Shown: positions 1-12,600 of the stretch, one piece after another
Layout: each line of letters starts with the position of its first letter
Position numbering within the stretch: position 1 is the stretch's first letter
DNA from: Balanoglossus misakiensis
Taxonomy: Eukaryota; Hemichordata
Direction: 5' to 3'
Length of the DNA: 64,000 bases
Assembly: GCA_040954595.2 (NCBI GenBank)
Contig: CM082585.2
Location: forward strand, 10,354,001 to 10,418,000
Position numbers and translations under genes: made by a program
The notes under the pieces: generated by a model
Databases searched by the model: none
Told to the model about the DNA's origin: nothing
Seen by the model: only the letters and a program-made list of their open reading frames with translations

Positions 1-870
1 GTTTTGTTTAAAAATATATTTGTGTGAATTTTATGACTTATCGGTAATATTGAACATACTTATAAGTTTTTTAATGACTCTTTTGTCTTTCATCAAGAAT
101 AAAAGTCATCAAATGTGAATTACAACATTTGAATTGTTTTATTGTCTCATTATATGCATACTATAAACATACTTTTGTGCCACTTCCCCCTTGAATTAGA
201 ATGATAGAAAGTGGGTCATGTCTGAATCAGAAATCGAGGGCCTGGGAGACAGTCACTTCAATAGATGAGCTGACTGGGCAACGAAAATATGATCACACTC
301 ACTCAAATGATATTTTTGTCTTGTCAACTTTGACCTTGACACTATTTTTACATGAATCACATTCCTTCAATCGCAGAATGTGCACTGCGTACACCCTGAA
401 TAAACTAAAACTTTTCTCTCTTATATTTCCACGTGATTTATCACAGTCTCAGTTCCACTTCAGCTGCAGAGAAGTTTTATTATAGGTGTTTAAATCGCAG
501 CCACACCTCTATACTACGCGTATATGTAATGATACTATTTTTGGAAACTTGGGCATTGATTTCTCTTCGCTCTTATATTCTATGTTTGTACTCCCTCAAT
601 TTTTGTATTGAAAGTATCTCATACACGCTATTGCGTTAAGTACTGCATACATCTTTGCCGAAACTGGTAATGCATATATATTCAAATAAGCAGAGATATT
701 TTTTTACAAACAGTATTCACCACTGCAAGATTAAAAGAGTATGCTTTCATGTCTTGAAGGGCAATGCTAATATCAGTTGGACGAGCATATTTACTAATTT
801 GTGTGAGGTCGCGCTTCCGTGTGTGTGTATGGGATATGCCTGTAGATAGTTTCCGACTAGTTTACGTTGA

Positions 871-1197
871 GAATATATCCGCATATGCCGGGAAAGAAAA
901 TCACTGAATATATTTGAGAAATGGGGAGGAGAAGACTGTGAGAAAGAGGAAGAGCCAGAAAATTTATCCGATCTGCAACGGGACAGGTATGAACAAGTTA
1001 CTCTCTTGACTCGTGGCGAAACTGTTGAGAGAACGTACCCACCCTGGCCTGTGGCATTATCACCAACCCACGAAAAAGTTGGTATATCGAGGAGTACTGA
1101 AACTACTGGGGGTATTTTTAGTCTGCCAGTCATTAAAATGGTTGTCGAATTTGTGAATCCCGTACGCCAAATCCGAGATCAACTTGCTCTAGCATGA
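871..1197 (+). other. Open frame, possible terminal exon of an upstream gene
   Basis: The + frame is open from 871 to a TGA at 1195-1197, about 108 codons. The conceptual peptide is charged at its start (a run rich in E and K after FEKWGG) and ends with a short hydrophobic stretch, VVEFVNPVRQIRDQLALA. It has no good in-frame ATG at its start, so it would have to be the last exon of a gene beginning left of the window. An overlapping minus-strand frame of similar length also exists and I recognise neither product. An open frame of this size can occur by chance in 64 kb, so this is a weak candidate. Confidence 0.15.
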
Positions 1198-1244
1198 AAT
1201 CGACACACATATAAATAGTTTTACTCGACGCGACGTAGTTATAT

Positions 1245-1257
1245 CCAAGATGGCGGC
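1245..1257 (+). promoter_or_regulatory. YY1-like motif CCAAGATGGCGGC
   Basis: The 13 bases match the YY1 consensus AAGATGGCGGC, which in animals usually sits at or just downstream of a transcription start. It lies 2.3 kb before the PIX start codon on the same strand, which fits a distal promoter with a first untranslated exon. Which gene it serves is inference. Confidence 0.4.
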
Positions 1258-3542
1258 GTCCATGCAAAAGGTGATCGGAACGCTGAATTACAGTTTCACG
1301 TGCATCTGTTAATTATTTGCCGTTTCAGTTTATTTGCACCTGCACCAAATTATTACAGATACTTCACCCTGCCCTAGCACATGTGCCAGATGGCAATCGC
1401 GGTTGCCGATCTCGATCTAGACTCGTAGAATTTCAAGTCGACAAACATCTGATTGGCACACTTTTCTGACCGTGTCAGGGAGCTTCGAAAGTTGAATACA
1501 AGCGCACATTGTCCATGCAAATCAGCGGCCTTCGGTTTTTCCCCAACGTACGAGTGATCATATTTCAGGTTTAAATAATCTACCCCATTATACATTTTCA
1601 AAATGCGGAAGCAGAATGCACTAAAGATAAGCAGAATAGTGGGAAGGATGTTGAAGTATAATTTTTGTGGACAAAATGTGCTGAAGAATTAGGGGAAACA
1701 TTTGTGAAATCTATTTGAGATTTTTGCAGTTGCTTCCCGTCTGATTAGCCAGGGCTGTGATCTGGTATCTGGTTACTTCCTGGTCAACAGTTACTAAGGA
1801 AGCCGTGAATTGCTTTCTGACTGGTGATAATTGAACCTCCTTTGAAAGGGACAAATGGTAAACAAAAATTGAATATAACTGTAGTTTAATTAGTTGCACT
1901 TATTAACACTTTCCATGTGTGAAAAAAACACAGGTGTTTAGATCAAACTTGGAATTGAGTTCTGTTGGCATGCAAATTACCTAGTGGTGATAATTAAACC
2001 TCACTTGTAGAATTGATTATAACTGTAGTTGTTTTATAAGGCTTCAGTAATTTTTAACAATATCTTATTTTGAAAAATGGCCCATTCATCGTAGAATGCT
2101 ACACTCACACGTCGGACAGCCTTTTGCATGCTTCGTGGCCTCTTTCCGCCGCCTATATTTTTTTCTGCAATAGGGGCAATGGTGATGCGGGCCTGGCATG
2201 TGTCCGGGTTTCGGCACACTTTATATTCTCTGGGGTTTTTGTTGTTGTTGTTGTTGGTGATATAAGTCTGGAAAAAGAAACTTAAACTTCAGTTGGAAAC
2301 TTATGTGTGTGTTCATCAGGGAGAGGGCAGGCAAATTACAGTGGATTGTGGGATACGAATAAATGAATAATCATGCAAAATAGTAAGTTCATTCAGTATA
2401 TTGTGTGTTCATTACAATTACAGTTTCCGTAGACAGTTTCGTTTCTACTGTCTGTGGTGTGTCAACTTACTTCTAGGAGTTGAACACAACAAAGTACCAC
2501 AAAGTAACCATGGTAAAAAGATTCATTATTAATTAAAGGTCCAATTGTACATAGAGCTTGGTTGCATTATGAGCTTTCAACTTTTTGCAGGCCTGAGTGT
2601 AATGCACTGAGGAATGATATAGAGTTGCTGCATTTGGATAGACGTACATATGTGACCCACTTGCCGGCAGAATTTGTTTATTCTTTCATTCAAGTGTGGC
2701 CCTGTGTTCTAACACACGGCTAAACCAGGGCAACATTCCAGGAAGTCACCCAGCCAATTTGGCTGCAGTTTGTTCAACCCCCCCCCCCCCCCAACTTGTG
2801 TCATCATGGAACCCATTAGTAGACAACAAACAGCCAATACCTACATGTTCATGTATATATAAGACATTTACTTGTGTCAACTAATAAAGCTCATTGGAAA
2901 AGACCAAACATTTACATGTGATTCAACAAAATTTGGAAATTACTCTTTGAGACACCCATAACCATATGACTCAGAGTGGACGTGGGTTAAGACTTTTGAA
3001 AGGGAAGTTCACCAGGTCAGGACAGCTTTATGTAGCGTGTGTCCACCCAGTTGAAAGTCCAGTATTTTATTTGAATACTTCCCAGTTGAAACTCCCGTAA
3101 GTGTAGCAATCAGTCATTTCAAGACACAGGCGCCAAATGTTCCCTTTCTTACCACAGTCCTTACAACCACCAAATCTGTGTACCTGACAACATCAAAGGT
3201 TGGTTTGTAAAGTCTTTCACAAGTCCTTGAAAGCTATTCACAGCTAGCCTACATTATCTCTCTCCCAGTTTCATTCAAACTAACTTGCGTTAAGGTAGGG
3301 GGAAAAAACTGTAAAAACCACTGCTGTAGTGTAGATTATCAGCAAGGCTATCAGTCTCATTCCTCTTTATGTGATCCATATTTCCGCCAAATTTTGATGA
3401 CTTTCGTGATTTCACAGTATAGAAATGACGCCAAGCATCATTCACTTTTCACGATACCAGCTTGCACGGTGCTTCCAACTACTTTCTAGTGGTGTAGTTG
3501 TTTCATTATTCATAATTTTTTTTCCTTCAGGTTTTTGGTGCT

Positions 3543-3578
3543 ATGAATCAGACAGGGCGAGTTCTGATTTCACTCTAG
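3543..3578 (+). other. Short uORF in the PIX 5' leader
   Basis: The exon carrying the PIX start begins at an acceptor ending at 3530. Between it and the main ATG (3601) lies ATG AAT CAG ... CTC TAG, an 11-residue reading frame ending 22 bases before the main start. An in-frame TGA at 3565-3567 also blocks readthrough from upstream into the PIX frame, supporting 3601 as the start. Whether the uORF is translated is unknown. Confidence 0.45.
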
Positions 3579-3600
3579 TGCGACACAAAAGCATATCGGA

Positions 3601-6600
3601 ATGACAGAGAGCGGACCAACCTACGTACGGGCGCTGTTCCCATTTGCGGGAACCAACGAGGACGAGTTGGTCTTCGTCAAAGGAGATGTTATCCAGTTAA
3701 CTCAGATGGTGGAAGGGGGTTGGTGGGAAGGGACGCTCAGCGGGAAGACAGGCTGGTTTCCTAGCAACTACGTGAAAGAGTTAAAACTAGGTGAGAGGAC
3801 AATATGCAATTTCAATGAGAAATTGAAGTTGCAGTGTTGTTTTGAAAGCAATGTACATGCATGTGTGTCACATGCATGTACATTGCTTTCATTTGAGAAT
3901 TGGTCCTGTCATCTGCAAGTGAAAGCATAGCGTATATTACAGTATTCGATGTCGCTTGCAACCCAGGACCGAGGTCAGGGCCGAGGTCATTGCACATGTA
4001 CTTGACCTAGTTTTTGACAGTTTTTCGCATGCGCTGAATCATCCTACCAAAGTTAGTCGGCAAATAATGTGCTTGCTTTGAGTTTGAAATGACTTGTGAA
4101 GTACATGACAGGTCCTGTCATCAAATGAAATATTCTAATAGGTTTATGATACAGCTGAGATACTGTTGAATCCCCAGGGAAGCATTATATGTAAGGATAA
4201 TGTACCGTAAAATTAGTTGGATGTTATTAATAGTTACATGACAACGGCTTTCTTCTTTTGATAATATCTCTCCAAGATAAAACGAAAAATTTGCTGATAT
4301 TGAAAGCTAGTTAAATGTCAGCCATGCTCCCAAATGATTTCAACATTGCTCCTCAGGGTTTTAAAACGAAATAGTCCAGGATAATTCGTGTCAGGATAAT
4401 TCTTAGCAGAAAAACTATAATCCACAAAAGTGTAAAATATATCAGAGATGAATAGCCAATGCATATGTAGCTAATTTAACATTTACTCGACTTGTGGATG
4501 ACAGCTGGTGACCTCGTAGTGGCCTGACAGTGACCTGATGGTACCATGGCAAGGCTAGGCTGGTCATGTGATGTTCTCCTGGTGTGATTTATTTATATAA
4601 TTAGAGTGGGTCACTTGCCCTGATGTTGATCTCTTTCGGATCCTGTAGTCGGGTGTGGTCGGCCTGTTACTGTGCCTTTATGCTATTTGACCTCATGACC
4701 ATAGTAACAGGCCGACCACACCCGACTACAGGATCCGAAAGAGATCAACATCAGGGCAAGTGACCCACTGGAAAAATAGACAGACTAGCTTACGATTGAA
4801 TTGCGCATCGTGGTTCCCTGCTAACCTTTGACCTAGACTATGGTCACAGAAACCGCTTATCAGTTTTTTGAAATAGCAAAACTTTGTACTGAATCATGAT
4901 AACCTGTGACCTTGTCATAATGTGTAGTGATCAGAGAACTAAAAGTTCATAAGCTACCCCCAAAAATCTAATTTCTTATTTTGATTTAGCTGTGGGATAG
5001 CCTGTATCGCATAACAGGAACATGGTATCATATGGCTAATTTTCCATTGAAGGGTAAAAGGTCATGAGAGATATATGGTCTGTTATTTGTTATCTCAGGA
5101 TATCAACCAGGAATTGGGTTGGGGTTTCTTTTTTGAAGAATTATGTTTCAGATCAAATTATCTTCAGAGGTGTACATTATACATTAGCATAAACTGACAT
5201 CAGTATCACCCTCGGTAATTCTCTTTTGGTGAAAAATTATAACAAGATTGATATTTCATACTGTTGCATAAATACTGCTCATTAGGATTAAATTATAATA
5301 GGTTTGGATATGCTTGACTTGTGATTGGGTTGAATTTAAATTCACTTTATTGATGGCATGCCTGAGGCTCATAAAATTTAATGAGTATAACTCTTAGTTG
5401 TCTCGGTTTTACAGAGACCATGACTGGCTTTTGTGCCATAAAATGTGACCCCTGTTATGTACATCTAGCACGTTTTAGATTGGCCAATAATAGGTTAATA
5501 GAATGTGTGTGAAAACATGCCTGTACTTTCTAAGAATCATGAAAACGGTATGAATCAATAGGGCTAAAGTAATTTGCTACATACATGTACGTTAACTTAT
5601 GTGTTGCCCACAGGAGAATGGCCCGATTGTTGCCAATTGTATTATGTGTAACCTTGTGTCACGTCAGAATTACTTCCCCAGGAACAAATAGGGAATTTTC
5701 TATCTCAAGAGGGCTCACTTTACTCGCTCTGTATATGCATGAGGGATTCGTGGTTCTCTGACAGCAACGAGTAACATTGCACCACCAGTGGCAGAACAGG
5801 GAGAGGCACGACTCTGCAGCCATCCTGTTAAATAGGTTCACTTAGGTGTACATGTATTCAGTTGCCGTATAATCACATATTTGCTTGAAAATGTTTGCTT
5901 TGCAGAAGTACCAGGGAAGGTCACAACTTTGTCACCTTGACGTTGTCAACAAAGAAAAAAGAGGGCAAATTTACCTTACCAAATCAGATTTTAAAGATAA
6001 CAATTAACTAAGGCGACGATAGGCAAAAATGCATGCTGAGACTTGTTTCAGTGGTATTTAGACATTTTTCAAATTTCAGAAGTGCTCAGCCTACAGAAAA
6101 TTTGTGTTTTGTGAGTTATTTTTGTGGTTCTGCATACTCACAGAACTTTTCATGGTTAAAGCTGTATTCTGAGACTTCTTGTAGACAACATGTAAATACT
6201 GCCCAGGTAATTTATGGTCTGTACCATAAATTATATCATAAACGTCCTGATATGTTTACTAGGCTCATTTCCTAGGTATGTGAGAAGAGTTTTAACCACT
6301 AATCGAACATATATCAGTAAGCAGAACATAACTATCAAAAAGACCTAAAATAACCAAGATAATGTCAGAAGTGGGTGACTTTGTCCCTTTAAACTGTGTG
6401 CACGTGGTAGTTGAAGTTTCTCTAGAGGTCATTGAAAGTGCAAATATAGCTCAACGGTTCAACATGCCATCAATCAAGTGACCTTCATTGCTAAAACGTA
6501 TACATGTGCATTGTGATTGTGTTCTCAGGTGTTTCGTCTTTGGTCAGATAAAGAAAGATTAAACACAAAAGATATTAACACTTTTAAGGGTCTGTTAATA

Positions 6601-9600
6601 GCTTTGCGATGTCAGCTGTCATACACCTCATGTTGGTTTAAATTTGGGTTAATATTCTAAATCGGAAAAAGTGGCAAACACTTTATCCTAAGGAAAAATA
6701 CTTTTTTCTTGCTTTAACCACTTGATATGGTCATTTAAAAGATCTCTCTGACAAGATGTAGACACCAGCTCCTTCATTGTTGTGAGTTTGTGTCATGGCT
6801 CATAAAAACGTGTACTACATCATCAATTTGTGTGTAATGGCCTACTCACTGGATACTCATGCCTGCAATTTGCTTTTTATATGAGATTGGTATACAATGT
6901 ACCATCGGTAGGGAACAGCCACTACTTTGTTGAGACATTTTCTCAGAGATTCCAATTTGTGAAATCTCAAACACCTGCAAAAGTCCAGAAATGACTCTAT
7001 TTGAGTCGACTTTTGTTGCCATTTGCAAGTCTGTCACCCCAAACTAGACTAGACAACACCCTCTTTATTCATTGAATTTCACCTTACCAGTAAATTGGTA
7101 TCTATAACACCAGTCAGTGTCACTAGGGTAAACTATTCGACGTAATTATATGAACATCCTGTTGGGGAGAAACTGGGGCGGCCACTGCTCTATAAGCCGG
7201 GACAGGAAGTCATTTGTCTGTACGTGCGACTGAAGTGTGACTCAATACAAAATGACTATAATTTTGTCGTCCGTAAATAAAAACCTGACAGTCAGTATTA
7301 CCTGAGATACAATAGAAGATGACCTCACCCAGTTGTACAAATCTAAAGGACGTCCGTCTTAAATACAAATATTTATACAGTACCATTGTAACCCATTCCA
7401 TGAGGTTTTGTCCTTAAATAGTCCGAAGTCACCACATTGTAGATTTTTGGGCAGAACATTAAATACCTTGTAAAATTATCTAAAATGCTTGAAATTTTTG
7501 AAAAGTTTTAAACTTGGATACTTAGATGAATTAACTTAAACAAAAGGAAATGCCTCTATTTAGAAATTAACAAGATCGTTGGATCTCTTCATGTTAATAA
7601 ATTATCAAAAAATATGTAAGGCACATTTTTACGGTGTCATGTATGTGTGTGCACTATGTCATTGACCTGTGTCGGCCGTTCTCACCCAATCAAACTGTGC
7701 CCTTAGAGTTCATCCATTAATCGCCATGACAACACCTGTGGACAGAAACATGTTGAGTGCGGAGGCAAATGGAGGACAGCTGTGCGTGAAGTTAGTGACC
7801 ATGGTTCTCTCACAGCGGCACAACAGCCCTTCAGAGGGACCATGCTTCTATGTTAAATAATCTCCTTTGTGTTTAATTTTGACTCTGTTTAGTGTATATA
7901 CACACATTGGTCCATTGTGAGTCCTCAATGAGTTGCTGAAAAGATCACACAACAAAACAAAAAAGGTGAAAGAAAATGGTGACCTATCATTGAACTCTGC
8001 GACCTTGGAAACAGTTTTCCTTTCAGATTACAAAAAAAGGACAAACTTTTCACCTGGGACAGTTTGTAACAAAGTGACAACCATATAAAACGATCTAAGC
8101 CCCAAGATGCTCATTTTATAAATCACTCAGAAAAATCCAGACTGACAGCGAAGAGTGGTGAAGAATTGTGGCCTGGTGATGACACTGAAGGGTGTTAGTT
8201 TTGTAATGTTTGATTTTTGTCTAGGTTGCGTGTTACAAGTTGCCACTTATTATCCACAAAGCTGAAACGAACTCTCTTATTCTGAATTATGCAAATGTGA
8301 ACATTGTTCCCACCCGGCGGCGTTCTAACCACTTCCTGTTACAAATGATACTGCTGCTTGTATAAAGGCAGTCGCACACTCATCGCAGCTGCACATGTCA
8401 GTACTTAGCTGCCGGGGACACTGACTCACAGCCAATTGTGTGTGGGTGCAACGGTATTGTTGACATTTCCTCTCCCGTGGTGGGCCCAGCTCGACTACGA
8501 TTATCCGGCCCGTCTAACTTCCACACCAGTCATTATGTGTTTACGCCGGAGCCAGTTAGGACCTGCTGCCGTCTGCTTTCCCGCGGAGAAGACTCGAAGT
8601 TGGATTTTCTGAATGACTTGGTCAAATGGTGGTAGTATCATGGGGTGCTTTCACTGGTGGAAGCGTGTGGTCGGGACGCGGAAAAAAGGCGTCAAGAAGA
8701 AGAGTAGGAGGACTACGATTAACGATGACTACAATTGGCATTATTTACATGGAAATACATTTACATGTAAGGGCTTTAAGATTTCTCTTTTGGAAGGTAA
8801 TCATTAGCAGGTATGTGTTTAATGACTATGCTGAATGGAGTGTAGACAAATAGGGATTAGTTTGGGTTCTCTCTTTGAAAAAAAGACGAGAGCAAACTTG
8901 GACGTGATGGATGATGTCGTTTACAAGATGCTTAGTGCAGTTGTTTAGTTTCATTGCAACATTTGATACTTTAATGAGAAAGTGGTTTCTGTTGCCAAAA
9001 GTCATCAGACAACTTTTTTAGATCGTAGACGTCATGTGAGACAAACGTTCAAAGGGCAAAAGTTATGCTACGTGTGCACTTTGAGGAACCTGTAGTTGCT
9101 ACAGTTTGTGGAATCGCAAATTCAATGTGCATGAATGTTTTGGCGCTCGGATCTAAAAATACTTTTATTACCATATTTTTGGGATGTGGGGGTGTGTAAA
9201 CTTGGGCCAGTTTGTTTTGACGCACAAACCACAAATATTTTGGGAAGTTGAAGTTTTGTTTTCATTCAAGATTGACTCTTGTTTATACCTTGATAACACG
9301 TGTAGTTTGATGAAACCAGAGATGAAAATTACAGGTTTTAGAAAATAGCTGTACCGGAAGGTGACTGCAGTTCGCTGACTGAACACTATTGTTATAGGAC
9401 AGTGACCTGAGTCAGCTCAATCCAGCCTAAAGCTACGAGTTATTTATATGAAAGTTGTGTTGATGCACTGGGTGAAATTTCTAAGGTTAGATTCTACATA
9501 ACTATGACACGTGAATCGATAAAATTGGTGTCTACTGATTTCATGAATTTCTTTTGGGGAGAACTTTGATCGTACCGGTAGTCATAATATTTCATTCGAT

Positions 9601-12600
9601 AATACGGTTAGTCCACAGCTTTGGTTTCATGGTGCAATGCAGACTTTGTGAGAATCAATTAAGAACGACCTCGTACAGAGAAAAGGTAACCCATTGACAG
9701 TTTGACAAAAAAATATTTAGTGAGTAAAATTAACATCCAACAATACTGAAAGAACAGTCAAGTAATTGAAATTGCACGAGACTATTTTGATCTTGGCTTG
9801 TGTCCCAAACTCTCTTCACTTTATGTTGAATGATGGCAAACCTTGAACTCAGATTGAGTTCGAAATTGGTCATCATGCCGTAACTACTTTTGTCTGATTC
9901 CTCAGGGAATGAAATCTACCTTTAGGGGTGATTCCATTCCTGTTGCTAATAAAGGGGTGGGAGGGTTCAGGGAACGTGGTCTTATCACTTCTTGTTGGCC
10001 TTGGGAAGACTGTCTCGCATGCACAGTCCGAGAATTCTACAACCACATGATGGAGGAATGTATGGGTTATCTGAAGTCTGGGTTGCCGCGCCGACAGGGT
10101 TGGGAAGATGAAGGACCTACCAAGTGGCTGTGTTTGTTGCCGCTCCAGACAATATTTACTCAGGCGATAATCAATTTCCTACAGCGGTAATCAGTCAAAC
10201 CAAGGTCAAAGGTCATCGCGTAACTCTGTTACATTCCTGGTACGATTATCGTGCAGTCATCATCCGTTAAAACGAGAGAAAAAAATGTCAGCTTCCACTT
10301 CTACTTCCAAAGCAAAATTAAAATTTAAACTTTTCAACATCAGTGGTTTACTTTTCTGTTCAAATATTCCCATAACACAGGAAATATATATTAAAATTGT
10401 CAGGTAATATTTGCCGTTTCCTCGGATGTTTGGACTTGAAATACATGTACATCATCTTGATTTTGGCTGTGTAATCTGTCATTGGTGTCTGGATTAACTA
10501 CTTTTTTATGCTTCAACTAATGTTGTGGCGCTTTCTGTGAGAATTTTCTGATATCTGAACATAGTAATTATTTCAATTCCTGTGGTAGGATGTGTGTTAT
10601 CGTGTTTATATATAGAACTGGTCTATCTTTTAATTACATTGTATTTCTTTCTTTCTTTGTGGCAGTTTGAACCTCCAGAAATGGAAGTTGGTACCTGGAA
10701 AATGTTGAAAGATTAAAAATTTGGTCCTGAGTTGCATTTCTGTGCTGGGGAACTTTTCCCTCAAAATTTCTCATTCTAGGAAGTTGAGATTTCTTTGTGG
10801 TTGTGTGTGTAAACCAGACATGACTGCAAATAAAGTCGCACCGATTATTAACAAGCAGATCGTTGCTGTAGAAAGTTGACAGGATCGGTGAGATTTCCTG
10901 ACAGGATACAGTGGATTTAAGTTTTATGAGTCATCACCTTGATTTGGAATACAGACGCAACATTCACTGGTAACTTCACTTTTTGTGAATTAAGAGGACT
11001 TCCACAAAATTGCGATACAGCAGATTTTGGAAGTGAAGGGAATTCTGCACAGAAAAAACATCAACAAAACACTGTGGAATTGTATCCATCTGTTTACGTG
11101 TCCTCACAAATAACAAAGTTGGAAAGTTTTCAGGTCCAAATGTAAAGTTGGACAGAATTCAGCATCTGATAAAAAAAGTCGGTAAAGTGTTTTTCTGGCC
11201 ATTTGCCGCCTCTTTGTTTTGTTAAATCATTCTCTGCCAAGATTCAAGAAAACAGAGCTCTTGAAAACTATTGAATTGTAGCCAAGCTGAAAAATACCCA
11301 TATCCCCTGTACCCACAACTCAATTCAGTGAGTTGAAAACATATTCTAAAGCCTTAGCAAAAACACTGAGTTTTCATTATCTCAGCATCAGTGTGTTTGT
11401 GAGTATTGCCCTGTAGAATCAAGGTGCTAGGTATATTAAAAGAGCTCTTTACACCGTTATTTGAGCCAGGATATAAATAGGGCTAATATGTCTGACCTTA
11501 AATGACCTTCAGCACTTTGATTATATTTATGTAACCTTTTTACTGCTAGACTTCATGCTGGCAAGAGTTTCTGAACAAATCTGATCTTTTTATTGTTTAT
11601 CGAAACTGACGAATCTTTACTACTGAATGATAGTGGCAAAACTGGTTAAAGGGTTAAGTAAAAATTGTGTGATTGAAGGAAGATTCTCTCTTACTCAATT
11701 GTCTCCATTTTTTTTCTCAGATACTTTGAGTCAGTCACGGTCTCCAGTGCAGAAATCCCAGTCACCTGTTCCATTTTCATTAGACCAGAGTAAAGATTCA
11801 AAAGGATCGAAATATCATAGTTTGGTAAGTTCGACAAAAAAATTCAATCCCGGATCTGTCAAGTTCATCACAAGAAGACAAGGCTGCATTATTTATTGAG
11901 TCAAGGTTTTTTCCCATGGAGCCATGGTATTTACTACAGACCACATAGATGTTGCCGGGAATCCATATTGGTTGCTATGGCATCTGATTTCGTGCGTTCA
12001 GAACTACCAAGTAATGCTGTGTGAATGGTAGAAACGTGTGGAAAAGAACCTGTTGCGAATGAACCTCTGAATTAATGAAAGTTTATCTAAACTCACTATG
12101 AAAATTTCACATTTCCGTTCTATTCAGTGTGCTTCATTATAACTTGAAATTTAAGACTTTGAAAGGTTTTTTGATAAGATTTTTCTACCAAGTCGGCACT
12201 TTGCTCAACCTGTATGGACACACAATACTTCCAGGTGTAAATAGGATAAATGAGGCATTTGACTCTTGGCTCCAAGTCATAAATATTGCTCGGCTGAATA
12301 TGAAAGGAATTTAAAACTTGGTAACACTCCCATCCTGTTGAATCAAAGGAATTTGTAGGTGTAACGTCTTTTCAGAGAATCGAAGTATTTGTACTGCATT
12401 ATGTTACATGGTGTGTTATCTCTTTACAATTTCTGTGCCAGGTACTTCAAAACATGATAGATTTTGAGAAAAAATATCTGAGTGACCTTCAGACGCTGCT
12501 GAATAAGTACCTACGACCTCTTGAAAGTACAAACATGTAAGTACCACTGCTGATTGGGTAGTTGTGACCTTTGAACTCTCCGATCACCAGCTCATATGAA

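Larger units (their letters stand above)
1..3530. other. Upstream region of the PIX gene, no confirmed gene
   Basis: About 3.5 kb of mostly AT-rich sequence before the first confident coding exon. It holds one open frame worth noting (871-1197), a YY1-like motif (1245-1257), a 15-base C tract (2778-2792) and a short GTT repeat near 2240. The 5' untranslated exon(s) of the PIX gene should lie here, because the coding exon starts at a good acceptor (3530/3531). I cannot place the transcription start. No RNA gene or known mobile element is recognised. Confidence 0.5.

Noticed and set aside
747-1133. 128-codon minus-strand open frame
   Set aside because: Ser-rich with no recognisable motif, overlapped by a plus-strand frame, no splice signals linking it to other exons.
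3843-3891. MicroRNA precursor
   Set aside because: The loop is only 3 bases and the stem 23 bp and perfect; a pre-miRNA needs a longer, bulged stem and wider loop.
9909-10190. 93-codon plus-strand frame in PIX intron 1
   Set aside because: No suitable splice donor in phase with PIX exon 2 and no family similarity; probably chance.
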